Below, piece after piece: positions 43,926 through 52,975 of a stretch of 64,000 nucleotides of DNA. Position 1 is the first letter of the stretch. The number at the start of each line of letters is the position of its first letter. The position numbers were made by a program, and so were the translations under genes. A model generated the notes under the pieces. It did not search any database and had not been told where the DNA came from. It was given only the letters and a program-made list of their open reading frames with translations. The DNA comes from DASWDH01 sp035318505 (lineage in GTDB: Bacteria; Myxococcota_A; Polyangia; Polyangiales; Polyangiaceae): assembly GCA_035318505.1 (NCBI GenBank), contig DATHEQ010000089.1:1-64000 (forward strand), written 5' to 3'.

Positions 43926-45575
43926 ATGTCAGTCCCCTCTCGTGAATCAGGCGCACCGAGTAACTCCGTCCCCCCTCGTGCGGATGAGCGGATTCGCGTG
44001 AGCTTTCCAGCTCGAAAATCGCCCTCGATTCGACCTAGCACGCCGCGCAGCCTCGCCAGTCGCGTGTCCGAGGTGGCGGGGCTCGACCTCCGCTCGGTGG
44101 GCCTTCTCCGGATCGGCATCGCGGTGTGCCTGCTCATCGATTTAGCGGGACGAGCGACCGACCTGGAGGCGCACTACACCGACCTTGGCATCTTCCCACG
44201 CGACGTCGCCATCGAGACAGCCGACGCTTGGCACATCTCCCTTCACTTTGCGAATGGGCAATACGCCTTTCAGGCCATTCTCTTTGCGATGGCGGCATTG
44301 TCTGCCTTCTGTCTCTTACTCGGTCTGCAGACGCGCTTTGCAGCTATGGCCAGCTGGGTCTTCATCGTTTCGCTGCAGAACCGCAACTTCATCATTCTCA
44401 ACGGCGCCGACGTTCTCTTGCGCATGATCCTCTTTTTTGGTCTCTTCCTTCCGCTCGGCGCCCGATTTTCCATCGATCGCCTGCGCGGCATCAGCCGGCC
44501 CGCGGCGGAGACGAACTGGATCGCCACGTCGGGCACCGTTTTTTACACACTGCAATTCATGTTCGTTTACATTTTCGCCGGGCTCATCAAATCGGAGATC
44601 CCGGCGTGGCGAGAGGGTACGGGCCTCGCCTACGCTTTGCGGAGCCCGGAGTTTGCCGAGCCCCTCGGTCTCAAGGTCGTCGAAAGCGTGGCCACCATGC
44701 ACGTTTTCAACAATGTCGTGATCGTCGGCGAGTTGTTCGGGTCTTTGCTGCTCCTCTTGCCGGTGTGGAACGCCGCGGCGCGCATGGCCGTGGTGCTCGC
44801 TTTTTCGGCCCTTCATCTTTTGATCGCGGCAACGATGAGCGTGGGCATGTTTCCTCTGGTCGGGATCGTCGCCGCCTTCGCGTTCTTGCCGTCGGTGTTT
44901 TGGGATCACGCGACGCGCATCGTTGCTGAGAGGGCCCCCTTTCTGGTGCGCGGCGTCGAACGTCTTTCGTCGTGGCTGCGGCCGCCCATCCGAGCTCGGC
45001 TCGATGCATTGGCGGAGCGCCCGCCTCCCGCGCTGCGACGCTGGGGCGCTTCATTGTTCGGAGCGGGCTGCATGATTCTCGTCTTGCTTTGCAACGTCGC
45101 TACGTTCCGGCCGCTTCCGTTTGCCATCCCGCAAAAGCTGCAATGGATCACGCCGATGCTGCGTCTCGAGCAACGTTGGGACATGTTTGCGGCTCCACTC
45201 ACGGCGGGGGGATGGTTCGTGATCCCGGCTCGCCTCACATCGGGCGCGGAAGTGGATCTTGCCACCATGAAGCCGGCCGTCTCGTGGGACGAACCGCCGC
45301 TCGTGGGCGACACTTACGCCAACGCGCGTTGGAAAAAGTATTTCATGAACATCAGTGTTCCGCCTTATTCGCAGCACCGGCTGCTCTTCGGACGGTACCT
45401 GTGTCGCTCGTGGAACGAAACGCACCCGGGCGCGCAGAGCCTCGAAGCGTTCAAGATCTATGTCATGCGGCAGGCGGTCGAGCCCTGGCGAAAGCCCTAT
45501 CCGGCACAAAAGCAAATGCTATGGCAGCACGAGTGCCGCGATGGTCTTTTGCAGAAGTGGGGCTCGCTACTCTGA
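43926..45575 (+). CDS. HTTM-domain membrane protein (vitamin K carboxylase-like family)
   Basis: 549 aa. After a Pro/Ser-rich N-terminus, LRSVGLLRIGIAVCLLIDLAGRATDLEAHYTDLGIFP is the start of the HTTM domain, with many transmembrane segments and QNRNFIILNGADVLLRMILFFGLFLPLGARFSIDR as its most conserved loop. HTTM (horizontally transferred transmembrane) proteins share the fold of vitamin K-dependent gamma-carboxylase; most bacterial members have no known substrate. The C-terminal soluble part (LEQRWDMFAAPLTAGGWFVIPARLTSG and MRQAVEPWRKP) is shared among myxobacterial homologues. The next gene follows after eleven bases. Confidence 0.83.
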   Translation: MSVPSRESGAPSNSVPPRADERIRVSFPARKSPSIRPSTPRSLASRVSEVAGLDLRSVGLLRIGIAVCLLIDLAGRATDLEAHYTDLGIFPRDVAIETADAWHISLHFANGQYAFQAILFAMAALSAFCLLLGLQTRFAAMASWVFIVSLQNRNFIILNGADVLLRMILFFGLFLPLGARFSIDRLRGISRPAAETNWIATSGTVFYTLQFMFVYIFAGLIKSEIPAWREGTGLAYALRSPEFAEPLGLKVVESVATMHVFNNVVIVGELFGSLLLLLPVWNAAARMAVVLAFSALHLLIAATMSVGMFPLVGIVAAFAFLPSVFWDHATRIVAERAPFLVRGVERLSSWLRPPIRARLDALAERPPPALRRWGASLFGAGCMILVLLCNVATFRPLPFAIPQKLQWITPMLRLEQRWDMFAAPLTAGGWFVIPARLTSGAEVDLATMKPAVSWDEPPLVGDTYANARWKKYFMNISVPPYSQHRLLFGRYLCRSWNETHPGAQSLEAFKIYVMRQAVEPWRKPYPAQKQMLWQHECRDGLLQKWGSLL

Positions 45576-45586
45576 GGACGACGACT

Positions 45587-46645
45587 TTGGTTCGCAGACA
45601 CTACGCCCGCCTGGTTGCAGTGGCGCTTTTATCGGCGACGGCAATGCTCGGGTGTCACGCCTCGCAGCGGGGTGGGGACGACGGTGCGCGTGCGCTCCAA
45701 GAGCGACACGTCGACGCCGACCGCCTCGGAACGATGTGGAACAGCAGCCCAACCCTCACCATGGCCGTGGCCAAGCTCGGCGATCCGTGGACGCGCGTCC
45801 TGTCGCCAGCCGAGTCGAAAGCGTTCGTCGATGACGTGAGCTACAAAACCGCCGCCGGAATCGGACTGCCCGAGCTACTCGCGATCGACCTCGACGTGCG
45901 CGGCTACGCAGTCCAGGTCGTGGATCCGCTCCCCGGGAGTCCGGCCGAACGCGCCGGGCTGAAGACGGGCGACATCTTGCAAACGATCGACGGCCGTCCG
46001 ACCGAAGGGCGCCCGTGGAAGGAGATCATGGCCGCCCTTCGTGTTCCCGAAGGTCAAACCGTCGAGCTCGGGGTGCGCAACCGGCAGGAAGGTCTCCACA
46101 ACGTGAAGGTGAAGAGCGAACCTTTGGCGGCGCCGGTTCTCGTCGAGGGGCAAGCCACGGGCACGTCGACGGCCTCGATCCGGCTACGCGGTTTTACCGA
46201 TACCTCGCCCAAGGAAGTGGCCGCGCTCTTGGCCAGCCTCGAACCCGCCGAGCTAGAGCTCGATCTGCGCGACAACCCCGGCGGCTCGGTGACGTCCATG
46301 CTTGCGGTGGCCGGACTTTTCGTGGGGGCTCAGCCGGTGCTCGCCATGCGCGGCGCGAAGGGCACAGAAGACAAGCTCAGCGCGGTCGGCGAACAGCGCT
46401 TCGGCGGTCGCCTCACGGTGCGCGTCAACGAAGGGTCCGCCAGCGCAGCCGAGGCGCTGGCTGTTGCGCTCCGCTACGCCAAACGCGCGTCGATCGTCGG
46501 CCGCAAAACATTCGGCAAATGCCTGGTGCACGACGTCGTCCCATTGAGTGATGGGCGAGCCTTGCTCTTGACCATCGGGCGAATGCACGCGCCGGGGCAA
46601 CGCCCGTGGTGCGCCGAAGGGGTCACCCCCGACACGTCGGGTTAA
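45587..46645 (+). CDS. S41 (C-terminal processing) peptidase lipoprotein with PDZ domain
   Basis: 352 aa from a TTG start that has GAGGA eight bases upstream; an ATG at 45521 inside the HTTM gene is the alternative. Signal ends at LGC. A short cap segment, the PDZ domain (VVDPLPGSPAERAGLKTGDILQTIDGRPTEGR) and the peptidase core follow. The catalytic Ser is expected in VNEGSASAAEALAVAL and the Lys in VGRKTFGK, so both are intact; ELDLRDNPGGSV is the typical substrate-groove segment. It likely cleaves C-termini of envelope proteins. Coupled to the HTTM gene by close spacing. Confidence 0.86.
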   Translation: MVRRHYARLVAVALLSATAMLGCHASQRGGDDGARALQERHVDADRLGTMWNSSPTLTMAVAKLGDPWTRVLSPAESKAFVDDVSYKTAAGIGLPELLAIDLDVRGYAVQVVDPLPGSPAERAGLKTGDILQTIDGRPTEGRPWKEIMAALRVPEGQTVELGVRNRQEGLHNVKVKSEPLAAPVLVEGQATGTSTASIRLRGFTDTSPKEVAALLASLEPAELELDLRDNPGGSVTSMLAVAGLFVGAQPVLAMRGAKGTEDKLSAVGEQRFGGRLTVRVNEGSASAAEALAVALRYAKRASIVGRKTFGKCLVHDVVPLSDGRALLLTIGRMHAPGQRPWCAEGVTPDTSG

Positions 46646-46698
46646 CCGGCGCGGCCCGAGCTCACTCCTTCGGCATGGGACCGGCGCGCAGCAAGGCG

Positions 46699-48663
46699 TC
46701 AGAGATACCCTTGCGCTTGCAGCGAAAAGAGTCGGGCGTAACGACCGTCGGCGGCGACGAGCTCGCCGTGCGTCCCTTGCTCGACGACGCGCCCTTTCTC
46801 GATGACGACGATGCGGTCCGCCATGCGTACGGTCGGAAACCGGTGTGAGATGAGGATGCTGGTCCGGCCCTGGGTGAGGCGGCGAAAACGCTCGAAAATG
46901 GCGTGCTCTGCTTCCGCATCGAGCGCAGCGGTGGGCTCGTCGAGCACGAGAATGTCCGCTTCTTCTCGCATGAACGCGCGCGCGAGGGCGACCTTCTGCC
47001 ACTGTCCCCCCGACAGCTCGACACCGTGGCGAAACCACCGCCCGAGCGGCGTTTCGAGCCCCTCCTTCAGCGAGGAGACGATTTCGGAAGCGCCACCGCT
47101 GTCGACGGCACGGCCGATCTGCACGTCGTCGCCCAGGTGCTCGACACTGCCGAAGCCGATGTTCTCGCGCACGAGCAGTTGGTACTGGGCAAAATCCTGG
47201 AAGATGACCCCGATTCGCTGGCGCAGTTTCTCTTCGTCGTACTCGCGGATGTCTTTGCCATCGAGAAGGACGCGGCCTTCGGTGGGATCGTAAAGACGGG
47301 TCAGCAGCTTGATGAAAGTGGTCTTGCCCGCTCCGTTCTGCCCCACCAAAGCGAGGCTCTGACCGCGCGGAATGAAGATGTCGACATCGCGCAGCGCCCA
47401 TTCTTCCTTGCCGGGATAGCGGAAGCCCACGTGCTCGAAGCGGATGCCCTGCTCACCGCGACGATCCGTGCGAGGATCGCCGTTGGCCTTTGGTGAAGGA
47501 GCGGCGACGAGGGCCGGCTGGGTTTCGGGGCGCGGCAGTTTCTCGGACAGGGTGCCGTCGAGGAACGCGAACAGGTTCGACATGTAAAGATTGTCTTCGT
47601 ACATCCCGCCGAGTGACGACAGCATCGATTGAAACGCCTGCTGTCCCTGACGAAACGCGACCATGTAGAGCGTCATTTCACCGAGCGACAGCTCGCCGCG
47701 CGCCGCAGCGATGGCCATCCACGCGTAGCATCCGTAAAAGGCGGCGGTTGCCACGAGAGACAACGCAAAGCTCCACCGCGCGCGCTTGATGGCGAGCGTG
47801 CGGTCCTCGCGGTAGAACGTCTCGGCCAGCGACTGGTAACGGCCGAGCAAGAGCGGCCCCAGTCCAAAGAGCTTTACCTCTTTGGCATGTTCGTCGTTGG
47901 CGAGCACATATTCGAGGTAGATGAGTCGCCGCGCGTCGGGGGAACGCCAATTGCGCAGGCGGAAGGCCTGCCCCGAGAACCGCAGCTCCGCCACCGTGGC
48001 CGGAATGGCGGCGACGAGCAGCCCCGCCACCGCTAGCGCACTGAAGTGGACGAGCAGCGCTACGTACCCGAGCAGCGTCAAGATGCTCTGCCCCAGCTGA
48101 AAGCAGCGGGTGACGACGGAAAGCGGGCGCACCGACGCTTCGCGGCGCGCCCGCGTCAGGCTGTCGTAAAATTCCGAATCTTCGAAATAGCGAAGATCGA
48201 GCGCGATCGCCTTTTTCAGAATGACGACGTTGATGTCGACGCCGAGGCGCGCGCCGATGATCGATCGCGCCAGACCGAGGCCCTGTGTTCCGAGCGCGAT
48301 CGCCGCCACGAGGCCGAGCTCGACGAGCACCCAGCGCAAAGTGGTTTCCGCACTGTGACGGACCACTGCGTCGATGATCTGCTTGCCCGCCCAAGCAATG
48401 CCGAGCGGTATCAGCGCGCACGCCAGCGTGAGAACGCCGACGACGACGGTGCCCACCGCGGACGAGCGCCACACGAGCCCCAAGGTTCGAGGCGTGTGCT
48501 CGAAGCTGCTTCGTAAGGAAGTAAACCAGGGCGGCTTTTGCCCGTCGGGCGGTCGGGGAAAGGGGGGCGTCACGTCGGCAGTAGGGCGAACGTAAGGGTA
48601 ACCCTGGCCAGTGCAAGGGTTAGCGTCTGGCGGAAACGGGGCCGCACCGGGTCCCTTGCGCAT
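46699..48663 (-). CDS. ABC half-transporter (fused membrane and ATPase domains)
   Basis: 654 aa. Six hydrophobic segments in the first about 380 residues, then an ATPase domain with Walker A GQNGAGKTTF, Q-loop region DFAQYQ, signature LSGGQWQKVALARA and Walker B ILVLDEPTAAL. A homodimeric exporter of lipid- or drug-type cargo is expected. The start at 48663 (MRKGPGAAPF) is chosen because the upstream in-frame ATG lies in the operator; GGGGA precedes it. Divergent from the fadA6-type thiolase with the KstR-like site between, so it may belong to the steroid regulon. The cargo is unknown. Confidence 0.9.
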   Translation of the reverse strand: MRKGPGAAPFPPDANPCTGQGYPYVRPTADVTPPFPRPPDGQKPPWFTSLRSSFEHTPRTLGLVWRSSAVGTVVVGVLTLACALIPLGIAWAGKQIIDAVVRHSAETTLRWVLVELGLVAAIALGTQGLGLARSIIGARLGVDINVVILKKAIALDLRYFEDSEFYDSLTRARREASVRPLSVVTRCFQLGQSILTLLGYVALLVHFSALAVAGLLVAAIPATVAELRFSGQAFRLRNWRSPDARRLIYLEYVLANDEHAKEVKLFGLGPLLLGRYQSLAETFYREDRTLAIKRARWSFALSLVATAAFYGCYAWMAIAAARGELSLGEMTLYMVAFRQGQQAFQSMLSSLGGMYEDNLYMSNLFAFLDGTLSEKLPRPETQPALVAAPSPKANGDPRTDRRGEQGIRFEHVGFRYPGKEEWALRDVDIFIPRGQSLALVGQNGAGKTTFIKLLTRLYDPTEGRVLLDGKDIREYDEEKLRQRIGVIFQDFAQYQLLVRENIGFGSVEHLGDDVQIGRAVDSGGASEIVSSLKEGLETPLGRWFRHGVELSGGQWQKVALARAFMREEADILVLDEPTAALDAEAEHAIFERFRRLTQGRTSILISHRFPTVRMADRIVVIEKGRVVEQGTHGELVAADGRYARLFSLQAQGYL

Positions 48664-48697
48664 TCCCCGAGAAACAAGGCCCGCGGTGGACAGGGGG

Positions 48698-48711
48698 TGA
48701 AACATGTTCTA
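48698..48711 (+). promoter_or_regulatory. KstR-like operator, copy 5
   Basis: TGAAACATGTTCTA, identical to copies 1 and 2, lies 34 bases before the ABC transporter start and 55 bases before the fadA6 start. Confidence 0.78.
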
Positions 48712-48766
48712 TTCCTGGGTGGCGCCGCTTCGAATCCAAAAACCCGGCGGCCGCGCGGAGTGAACC

Positions 48767-49921
48767 ATGGCCGAGGCATTCATCGTCGACGCGATCCGAA
48801 CACCGGTGGGCAAACGAAACGGCGGGCTCGCCAAGGTGCACCCTGCCGACCTCGGAGCGCACGTGCTGCAGCAGCTCGTAACGCGCAATGGGATCGACCC
48901 CTTGCTCGTCGAGGACGTCATCTTCGGCTGTCTCGACACCATCGGGCCGCAAGCGGGCGACATCGCGCGCACCTGCTGGCTCGCGGCCGGGCTCCCCGAC
49001 GAAGTTCCGGGCACGACCATCGATCGGCAGTGCGGCTCTTCCCAGCAAGCCGTGCACTTTGCAGCGCAGGCGGTGATGAGCGGATCCATGGATCTGGTCG
49101 TCGCCGGCGGCGTACAGAACATGAGCATGATCCCCATCGCGGCGGCGATGATCGTGGCCGACAAATTCGGCTTCACCGACCCCTTTTCCGGGTCCAAAGG
49201 TTGGAAGGCGCGCTACGGCGATAAACCCATCTCCCAGTTTCAGTCGGCCGAGATGATCGCCGAGAAATGGAAGCTCTCGCGGCAAGCGATGGAAGCCTTT
49301 GCCCTCGAAAGCCATCGCCGTGCGATCGTCGCGACCGACGAGGGGCGATTCGCGCGCGAGATCGTCCCCTTGGCCGGAGTCACCGCCGATGAGGGTCCTC
49401 GGCGCGACACCTCCGCCGAAAAATTGGCAGCCCTCAAAACGATCGCCGAAGGCGGTCGGCTTACCGCCGGTGTATCGAGCCAGATTTCGGACGGCGCGAG
49501 CGCCATGCTCATCGCCTCGGAAAACGCCGTAAAAACGCACGGTCTTCGGCCGCGCGCCCGCGTCCACCACATGAGCGTGCGGGGCGCCGATCCGATTTGG
49601 ATGCTTACCGCGCCCATCCCCGCCACCCAGCGCGCCCTGGCCAAGGCCGGAATGAAGATCGGCGACATCGATCTCATCGAGATCAACGAAGCGTTTGCCT
49701 CGGTCGTTTTGGCGTGGCTCGCCGAAAGCGGCGCCGACCCTGCGAGGGTCAATGTCAACGGCGGCGCCATTGCGCTCGGACACCCTCTCGGCGCCACCGG
49801 CACGCGCCTCATGACGACCCTGCTCTGCGAGCTAGAGCGAACGGGCAAGCGTTGGGGGTTGCAAACGATGTGCGAAGGCGGCGGGCAGGCCAACGTGACG
49901 ATCATCGAGAGGCTGAGCTAG
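48767..49921 (+). CDS. fadA6: FadA6-like thiolase of steroid C/D-ring catabolism
   Basis: 384 aa thiolase with Cys89 in DRQCGSSQQAV, His339 in GHPLGATGT and Cys369 in MCEGGGQANV. The CGSSQQA and CEGGGQANVTIIERL segments, and VGKRNGGLAKVHPADLGA at the N-terminus, match my memory of mycobacterial FadA6. That enzyme cleaves the acyl-CoA left after ring opening (MOODA-CoA branch) to smaller CoA esters. Ordinary acetoacetyl-CoA thiolases have different sequence around the first Cys. Followed after eight bases by an SDR gene, as part of one operon headed by the KstR-like operator. Confidence 0.9.
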   Translation: MAEAFIVDAIRTPVGKRNGGLAKVHPADLGAHVLQQLVTRNGIDPLLVEDVIFGCLDTIGPQAGDIARTCWLAAGLPDEVPGTTIDRQCGSSQQAVHFAAQAVMSGSMDLVVAGGVQNMSMIPIAAAMIVADKFGFTDPFSGSKGWKARYGDKPISQFQSAEMIAEKWKLSRQAMEAFALESHRRAIVATDEGRFAREIVPLAGVTADEGPRRDTSAEKLAALKTIAEGGRLTAGVSSQISDGASAMLIASENAVKTHGLRPRARVHHMSVRGADPIWMLTAPIPATQRALAKAGMKIGDIDLIEINEAFASVVLAWLAESGADPARVNVNGGAIALGHPLGATGTRLMTTLLCELERTGKRWGLQTMCEGGGQANVTIIERLS

Positions 49922-49929
49922 AGGATCGT

Positions 49930-50835
49930 ATGAGCGGAATCTGCGAAGGACGCGTCGTCATCGTTACGGGTGCAGGTCGCGGTATCGGTCGCGCCCATGC
50001 CCTGGAGTTCGCGCGCCACGGAGCGAAGGTCGTCGTCAATGACCTCGGCGTGGCTGCAGATGGGAGCAGAAAGGCGGAAGACCCTGCCTCCGAGGTGGTT
50101 GCGACGATAAGGGCGGCCGGCGGCCAAGCGGTCACCAACACCGACGACGTCGCCGATTGGGAAGGGGCGCGCCGGCTCATCGGCGCCGCCGTCGAGGCGT
50201 TCGGCCGGCTCGATGTGCTCGTCAACAATGCCGGCTTCACGCGCGATCGCATGGTCGTCGGCGCGTCCGAAGAAGAGTGGGACGCCGTGATTCGCGTGCA
50301 TTTGAAGGGGCACTTTGCTCCGACGCGGCACGCGGCCGCGTATTGGCGGGAGCGGTCGAAGGGCGGCGAGCGTCTCGATGCGCGGATTATCAACACGAGC
50401 TCGGGGGCGGGACTGCTCGGGAGCGTGGGCCAAGGCGCGTATTGCGCGGCCAAGGCCGGCATCGCGGCGCTCACGCTGGTCGAGGCCGCGGAGCTCGGGC
50501 GCTACGGCATCACCGCCAACGCCATCGCGCCGGCGGCGCGCACCCGAATGACCGAAACCGTGTTTGCGGACATGATGAAAAAACCCGACGGCGGCTTCGA
50601 TGCCATGGCGCCCGAGAACGTGTCCCCGCTCGTCGCCTGGCTCGGCTCAGCCGAATCGGGGGACGTCACGGGACGCGTCTTCGAAGTTTCGGGCGGGGCC
50701 ATCAGCCTCGCCGAAGGTTGGCGCGAGGGGCCGAAGGTCGATCGCGGAGAGCGCTGGGATGCGCAGCAAATCGGCCCCGCGGTACGCGATCTCCTCGCCC
50801 AGGCGGCACCCGCCAAGAAGCCGTACGGCGCCTGA
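49930..50835 (+). CDS. Short-chain dehydrogenase, Rv3548c-like
   Basis: 301 aa. Rossmann TGAGRGIGRA (residues 14-23), VVNDLGVAADGSR, VLVNNAG, catalytic Ser158-Tyr171-Lys175 and a C-terminal extension (GWREGPKVDRGERWDAQQIGPAVRDLLAQA). The extension and the length near 300 fit the hydroxyacyl-CoA dehydrogenase type of multifunctional enzyme 2 and, from memory, M. tuberculosis Rv3548c, which lies in the KstR-controlled cluster. A role in oxidising a beta-hydroxyacyl-CoA before FadA6 cleavage is likely. Eight bases separate it from fadA6. Confidence 0.88.
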   Translation: MSGICEGRVVIVTGAGRGIGRAHALEFARHGAKVVVNDLGVAADGSRKAEDPASEVVATIRAAGGQAVTNTDDVADWEGARRLIGAAVEAFGRLDVLVNNAGFTRDRMVVGASEEEWDAVIRVHLKGHFAPTRHAAAYWRERSKGGERLDARIINTSSGAGLLGSVGQGAYCAAKAGIAALTLVEAAELGRYGITANAIAPAARTRMTETVFADMMKKPDGGFDAMAPENVSPLVAWLGSAESGDVTGRVFEVSGGAISLAEGWREGPKVDRGERWDAQQIGPAVRDLLAQAAPAKKPYGA

Positions 50836-50897
50836 CGCGTTTCTGCTCGGACGACGGGGCGTGATAGCCTCTCGCCGATGCCGAGCGCAGGCGCTTC

Positions 50898-51908
50898 ATG
50901 AAAATCGGCATTTTGGGACCGGTCGCGTGGCGTACCCCGCCGCGACATTATGGGCCGTGGGAACAGGTGACGAGCCTCATCGCGGAAGGCCTGGTCGCGC
51001 GCGGCGTCGATGTAACGCTCTTTGCGACGCTCGACTCCGAGACGACGGCCACCCTCGACGGCGTGTGTGCCCGGGGATACGCCGAAGATCCCACCATGGA
51101 CGGGCGGGTGTGGGAGGCGCTGCACGTCGCTCATGCGCTGGCGCGTTCCGGCGATTTCGACCTCGTGCACAACCACCTCGACTGGTTGCCCCTCGCTTTC
51201 GCCGCGCACTGCAAATCCCCCCTCGTCACCACGATTCACGGCTTTTCCGGGCGCGGAATCCTCCCCGCCTATGTGAACGCGCGGGCGACGTCGTACGTCT
51301 CCATCTCCGACGCGGATCGCGCCCCGGAGCTTACGTACGTGGCGACGGTGCATCATGGGATCGATCTCGATGCGTTGTCGTTTTCGCCCGCGGGTGGTGC
51401 CGATCTCGTTGCTTTCGGCAGAATTCATCCCGACAAGGGGACGGCGGACGCGATCGCGATCGCGCGCCGCGCCGGACGCCGCCTCGTGCTCGCGGGCATC
51501 GTGCAAGACGCAGCCTATTTCCGGGAGCGAGTCGAGCCCCACATCGACGGCGATCGCGTCATCTACGTGGGCTCGGTCGGACCGGAGCGGCGCTCGGCCG
51601 TGCTCGGGTCGGCGGCGGCGCTGCTGCATCCCATCGCCTTCAACGAGCCATTTGGGTTATCGGTCGTCGAAGCGATGGCTTGCGGCACGCCGGTCATCAC
51701 CTATCCACGGGGCTCGATGCCGGAAGTGGTCGACCACGGCGTCACTGGCCTGCTCGTCGACGGCATCGAATCGGCAGCAGCCGCCGTCGAGATCGCCGCA
51801 GCACTCGATCGCGCGGCCATTCGACGCGTCGCCGAGCGCCGCTTCGGAGCCGCGCGGATGGTCGATGACTATTTGGCGGTGTACGAACGTGTGATGGCCG
51901 CGCAATGA
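50898..51908 (+). CDS. GT4-type glycosyltransferase
   Basis: 336 aa, GT-B fold. N-terminal GPVAWRTPPRHYGPWEQVTSLIAEGLVARGVDVTLFAT is the acceptor-side start of family 4 transferases; the donor side has the E-x7-E motif EPFGLSVVEAMACGTPV, preceded by GRIHPDKGTADAIAIARRAG. No membrane segment. First of three overlapping carbohydrate genes (it overlaps the GH130 start by ATGA), so the product probably acts on the same saccharide as the two hydrolases that follow. A mannosyl donor is a guess based on the GH130 neighbour. Confidence 0.88.
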   Translation: MKIGILGPVAWRTPPRHYGPWEQVTSLIAEGLVARGVDVTLFATLDSETTATLDGVCARGYAEDPTMDGRVWEALHVAHALARSGDFDLVHNHLDWLPLAFAAHCKSPLVTTIHGFSGRGILPAYVNARATSYVSISDADRAPELTYVATVHHGIDLDALSFSPAGGADLVAFGRIHPDKGTADAIAIARRAGRRLVLAGIVQDAAYFRERVEPHIDGDRVIYVGSVGPERRSAVLGSAAALLHPIAFNEPFGLSVVEAMACGTPVITYPRGSMPEVVDHGVTGLLVDGIESAAAAVEIAAALDRAAIRRVAERRFGAARMVDDYLAVYERVMAAQ

Positions 51909-52975
51909 CGTTGCTACCCAGGCCCGAGCGAGCCGCCTCGAATCCCATTCTCACGGCGGCCATGGTCCTACCTTCGCGGCCCGATTTCCAGGTGGTGGGG
52001 GTGTTCAATCCGGGCGTCGTTCGCGTCGGCGACGAGACCGTTCTCCTCTTGCGTGTCGCCGAATCGCCGCGCGACATTCCTGCCGACGAGATCGCTGCGC
52101 CCATCTACGACCACGCGGCAGGTCGTCTCGTCATCCGCACCTGGAAAAGGAGCATGCGCGGCATAGGAACCGCCGACAGCCGCGTCGTGACCGTCGGTAA
52201 CGACACGTTCCTCACCTCGATCTCCCACCTGCGGCTTGCGCGATCCCAGGACGGCATCGCGTTTCGTGTCGATGAAGCGCCAGCTCTCTCCGCCGCGCAC
52301 CCGCTCGAAGCCTTCGGCCTGGAGGACGCACGAATCACGTTTCTCGACGGCACTTACTGGGTCAACTACACGGCCGTCTCTTCCGCGGGTATCGCCACGG
52401 CGCTCGCCTCGAGCGCCGATCTGCGTACGTTCGAGCGCCATGGGATCATCTTCGCGCCTCCCAATCGCGATGTGACGATTTTCCCGGAGAAGATCGGCGG
52501 CCGTTACGTCGCTCTCCATCGCCCCATGCCGGAGGGAATTGGTCGGCCGGCCATTTGGCTGGCATCGTCGGCGGATCTGCTGTCGTGGGGCGACCATCGA
52601 CTCGTCGCCGCGGCCCGGCCCCATGAGTGGGACGATCTGAAAATCGGCGGCGGCGCCGTCCCCTTTCGCGTCAGGGTCGGCGGTCGCGACGCGTGGCTCG
52701 CGGTTTATCACGGCGTCACCGCCTCGCCCCTCACCTACGCGCTCGGGGCGCTGCTCCTCGACGGCGCCGATCCCAGCCGCGTACTCGGACGTTCTCGTCA
52801 TCCCATTCTCGCTCCCGAGGCGCCTTATGAGCGCGAAGGCTTCTTTGCCAACGTGGTCTTTACATGCGGCCTGCTGGCGGAAGGGGACCGCGTCCGCATC
52901 TACTATGGCGCTTCCGACGGCGTGACGTGCGTCGCCGATCTCTCTCTCGCGTCCATTCTGGCGGGGATCGCATGA
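51905..52975 (+). CDS. GH130-family mannoside phosphorylase/mannosidase
   Basis: 356 aa, five-bladed beta-propeller family. NPGVVRVGDETVLLLRVAE, LEAFGLEDARITFLDGTYWVNYTAVSS, NRDVTIFPEKIGGRYVALHRP and EREGFFANVVFTCG are family hallmarks. GH130 enzymes phosphorolyse or hydrolyse beta-mannosides; subgroup cannot be assigned without alignment. It lies between a GT4 transferase and a GH5-like protein, all overlapping, which suggests turnover or remodelling of a beta-mannan or related oligosaccharide. No signal peptide, so probably cytoplasmic. Confidence 0.84.
   Translation: MTLLPRPERAASNPILTAAMVLPSRPDFQVVGVFNPGVVRVGDETVLLLRVAESPRDIPADEIAAPIYDHAAGRLVIRTWKRSMRGIGTADSRVVTVGNDTFLTSISHLRLARSQDGIAFRVDEAPALSAAHPLEAFGLEDARITFLDGTYWVNYTAVSSAGIATALASSADLRTFERHGIIFAPPNRDVTIFPEKIGGRYVALHRPMPEGIGRPAIWLASSADLLSWGDHRLVAAARPHEWDDLKIGGGAVPFRVRVGGRDAWLAVYHGVTASPLTYALGALLLDGADPSRVLGRSRHPILAPEAPYEREGFFANVVFTCGLLAEGDRVRIYYGASDGVTCVADLSLASILAGIA

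Noticed and set aside
46646..46698. Terminator between the S41 peptidase and ABC genes
   Set aside because: No stem with a T run could be found in the 53 bases.
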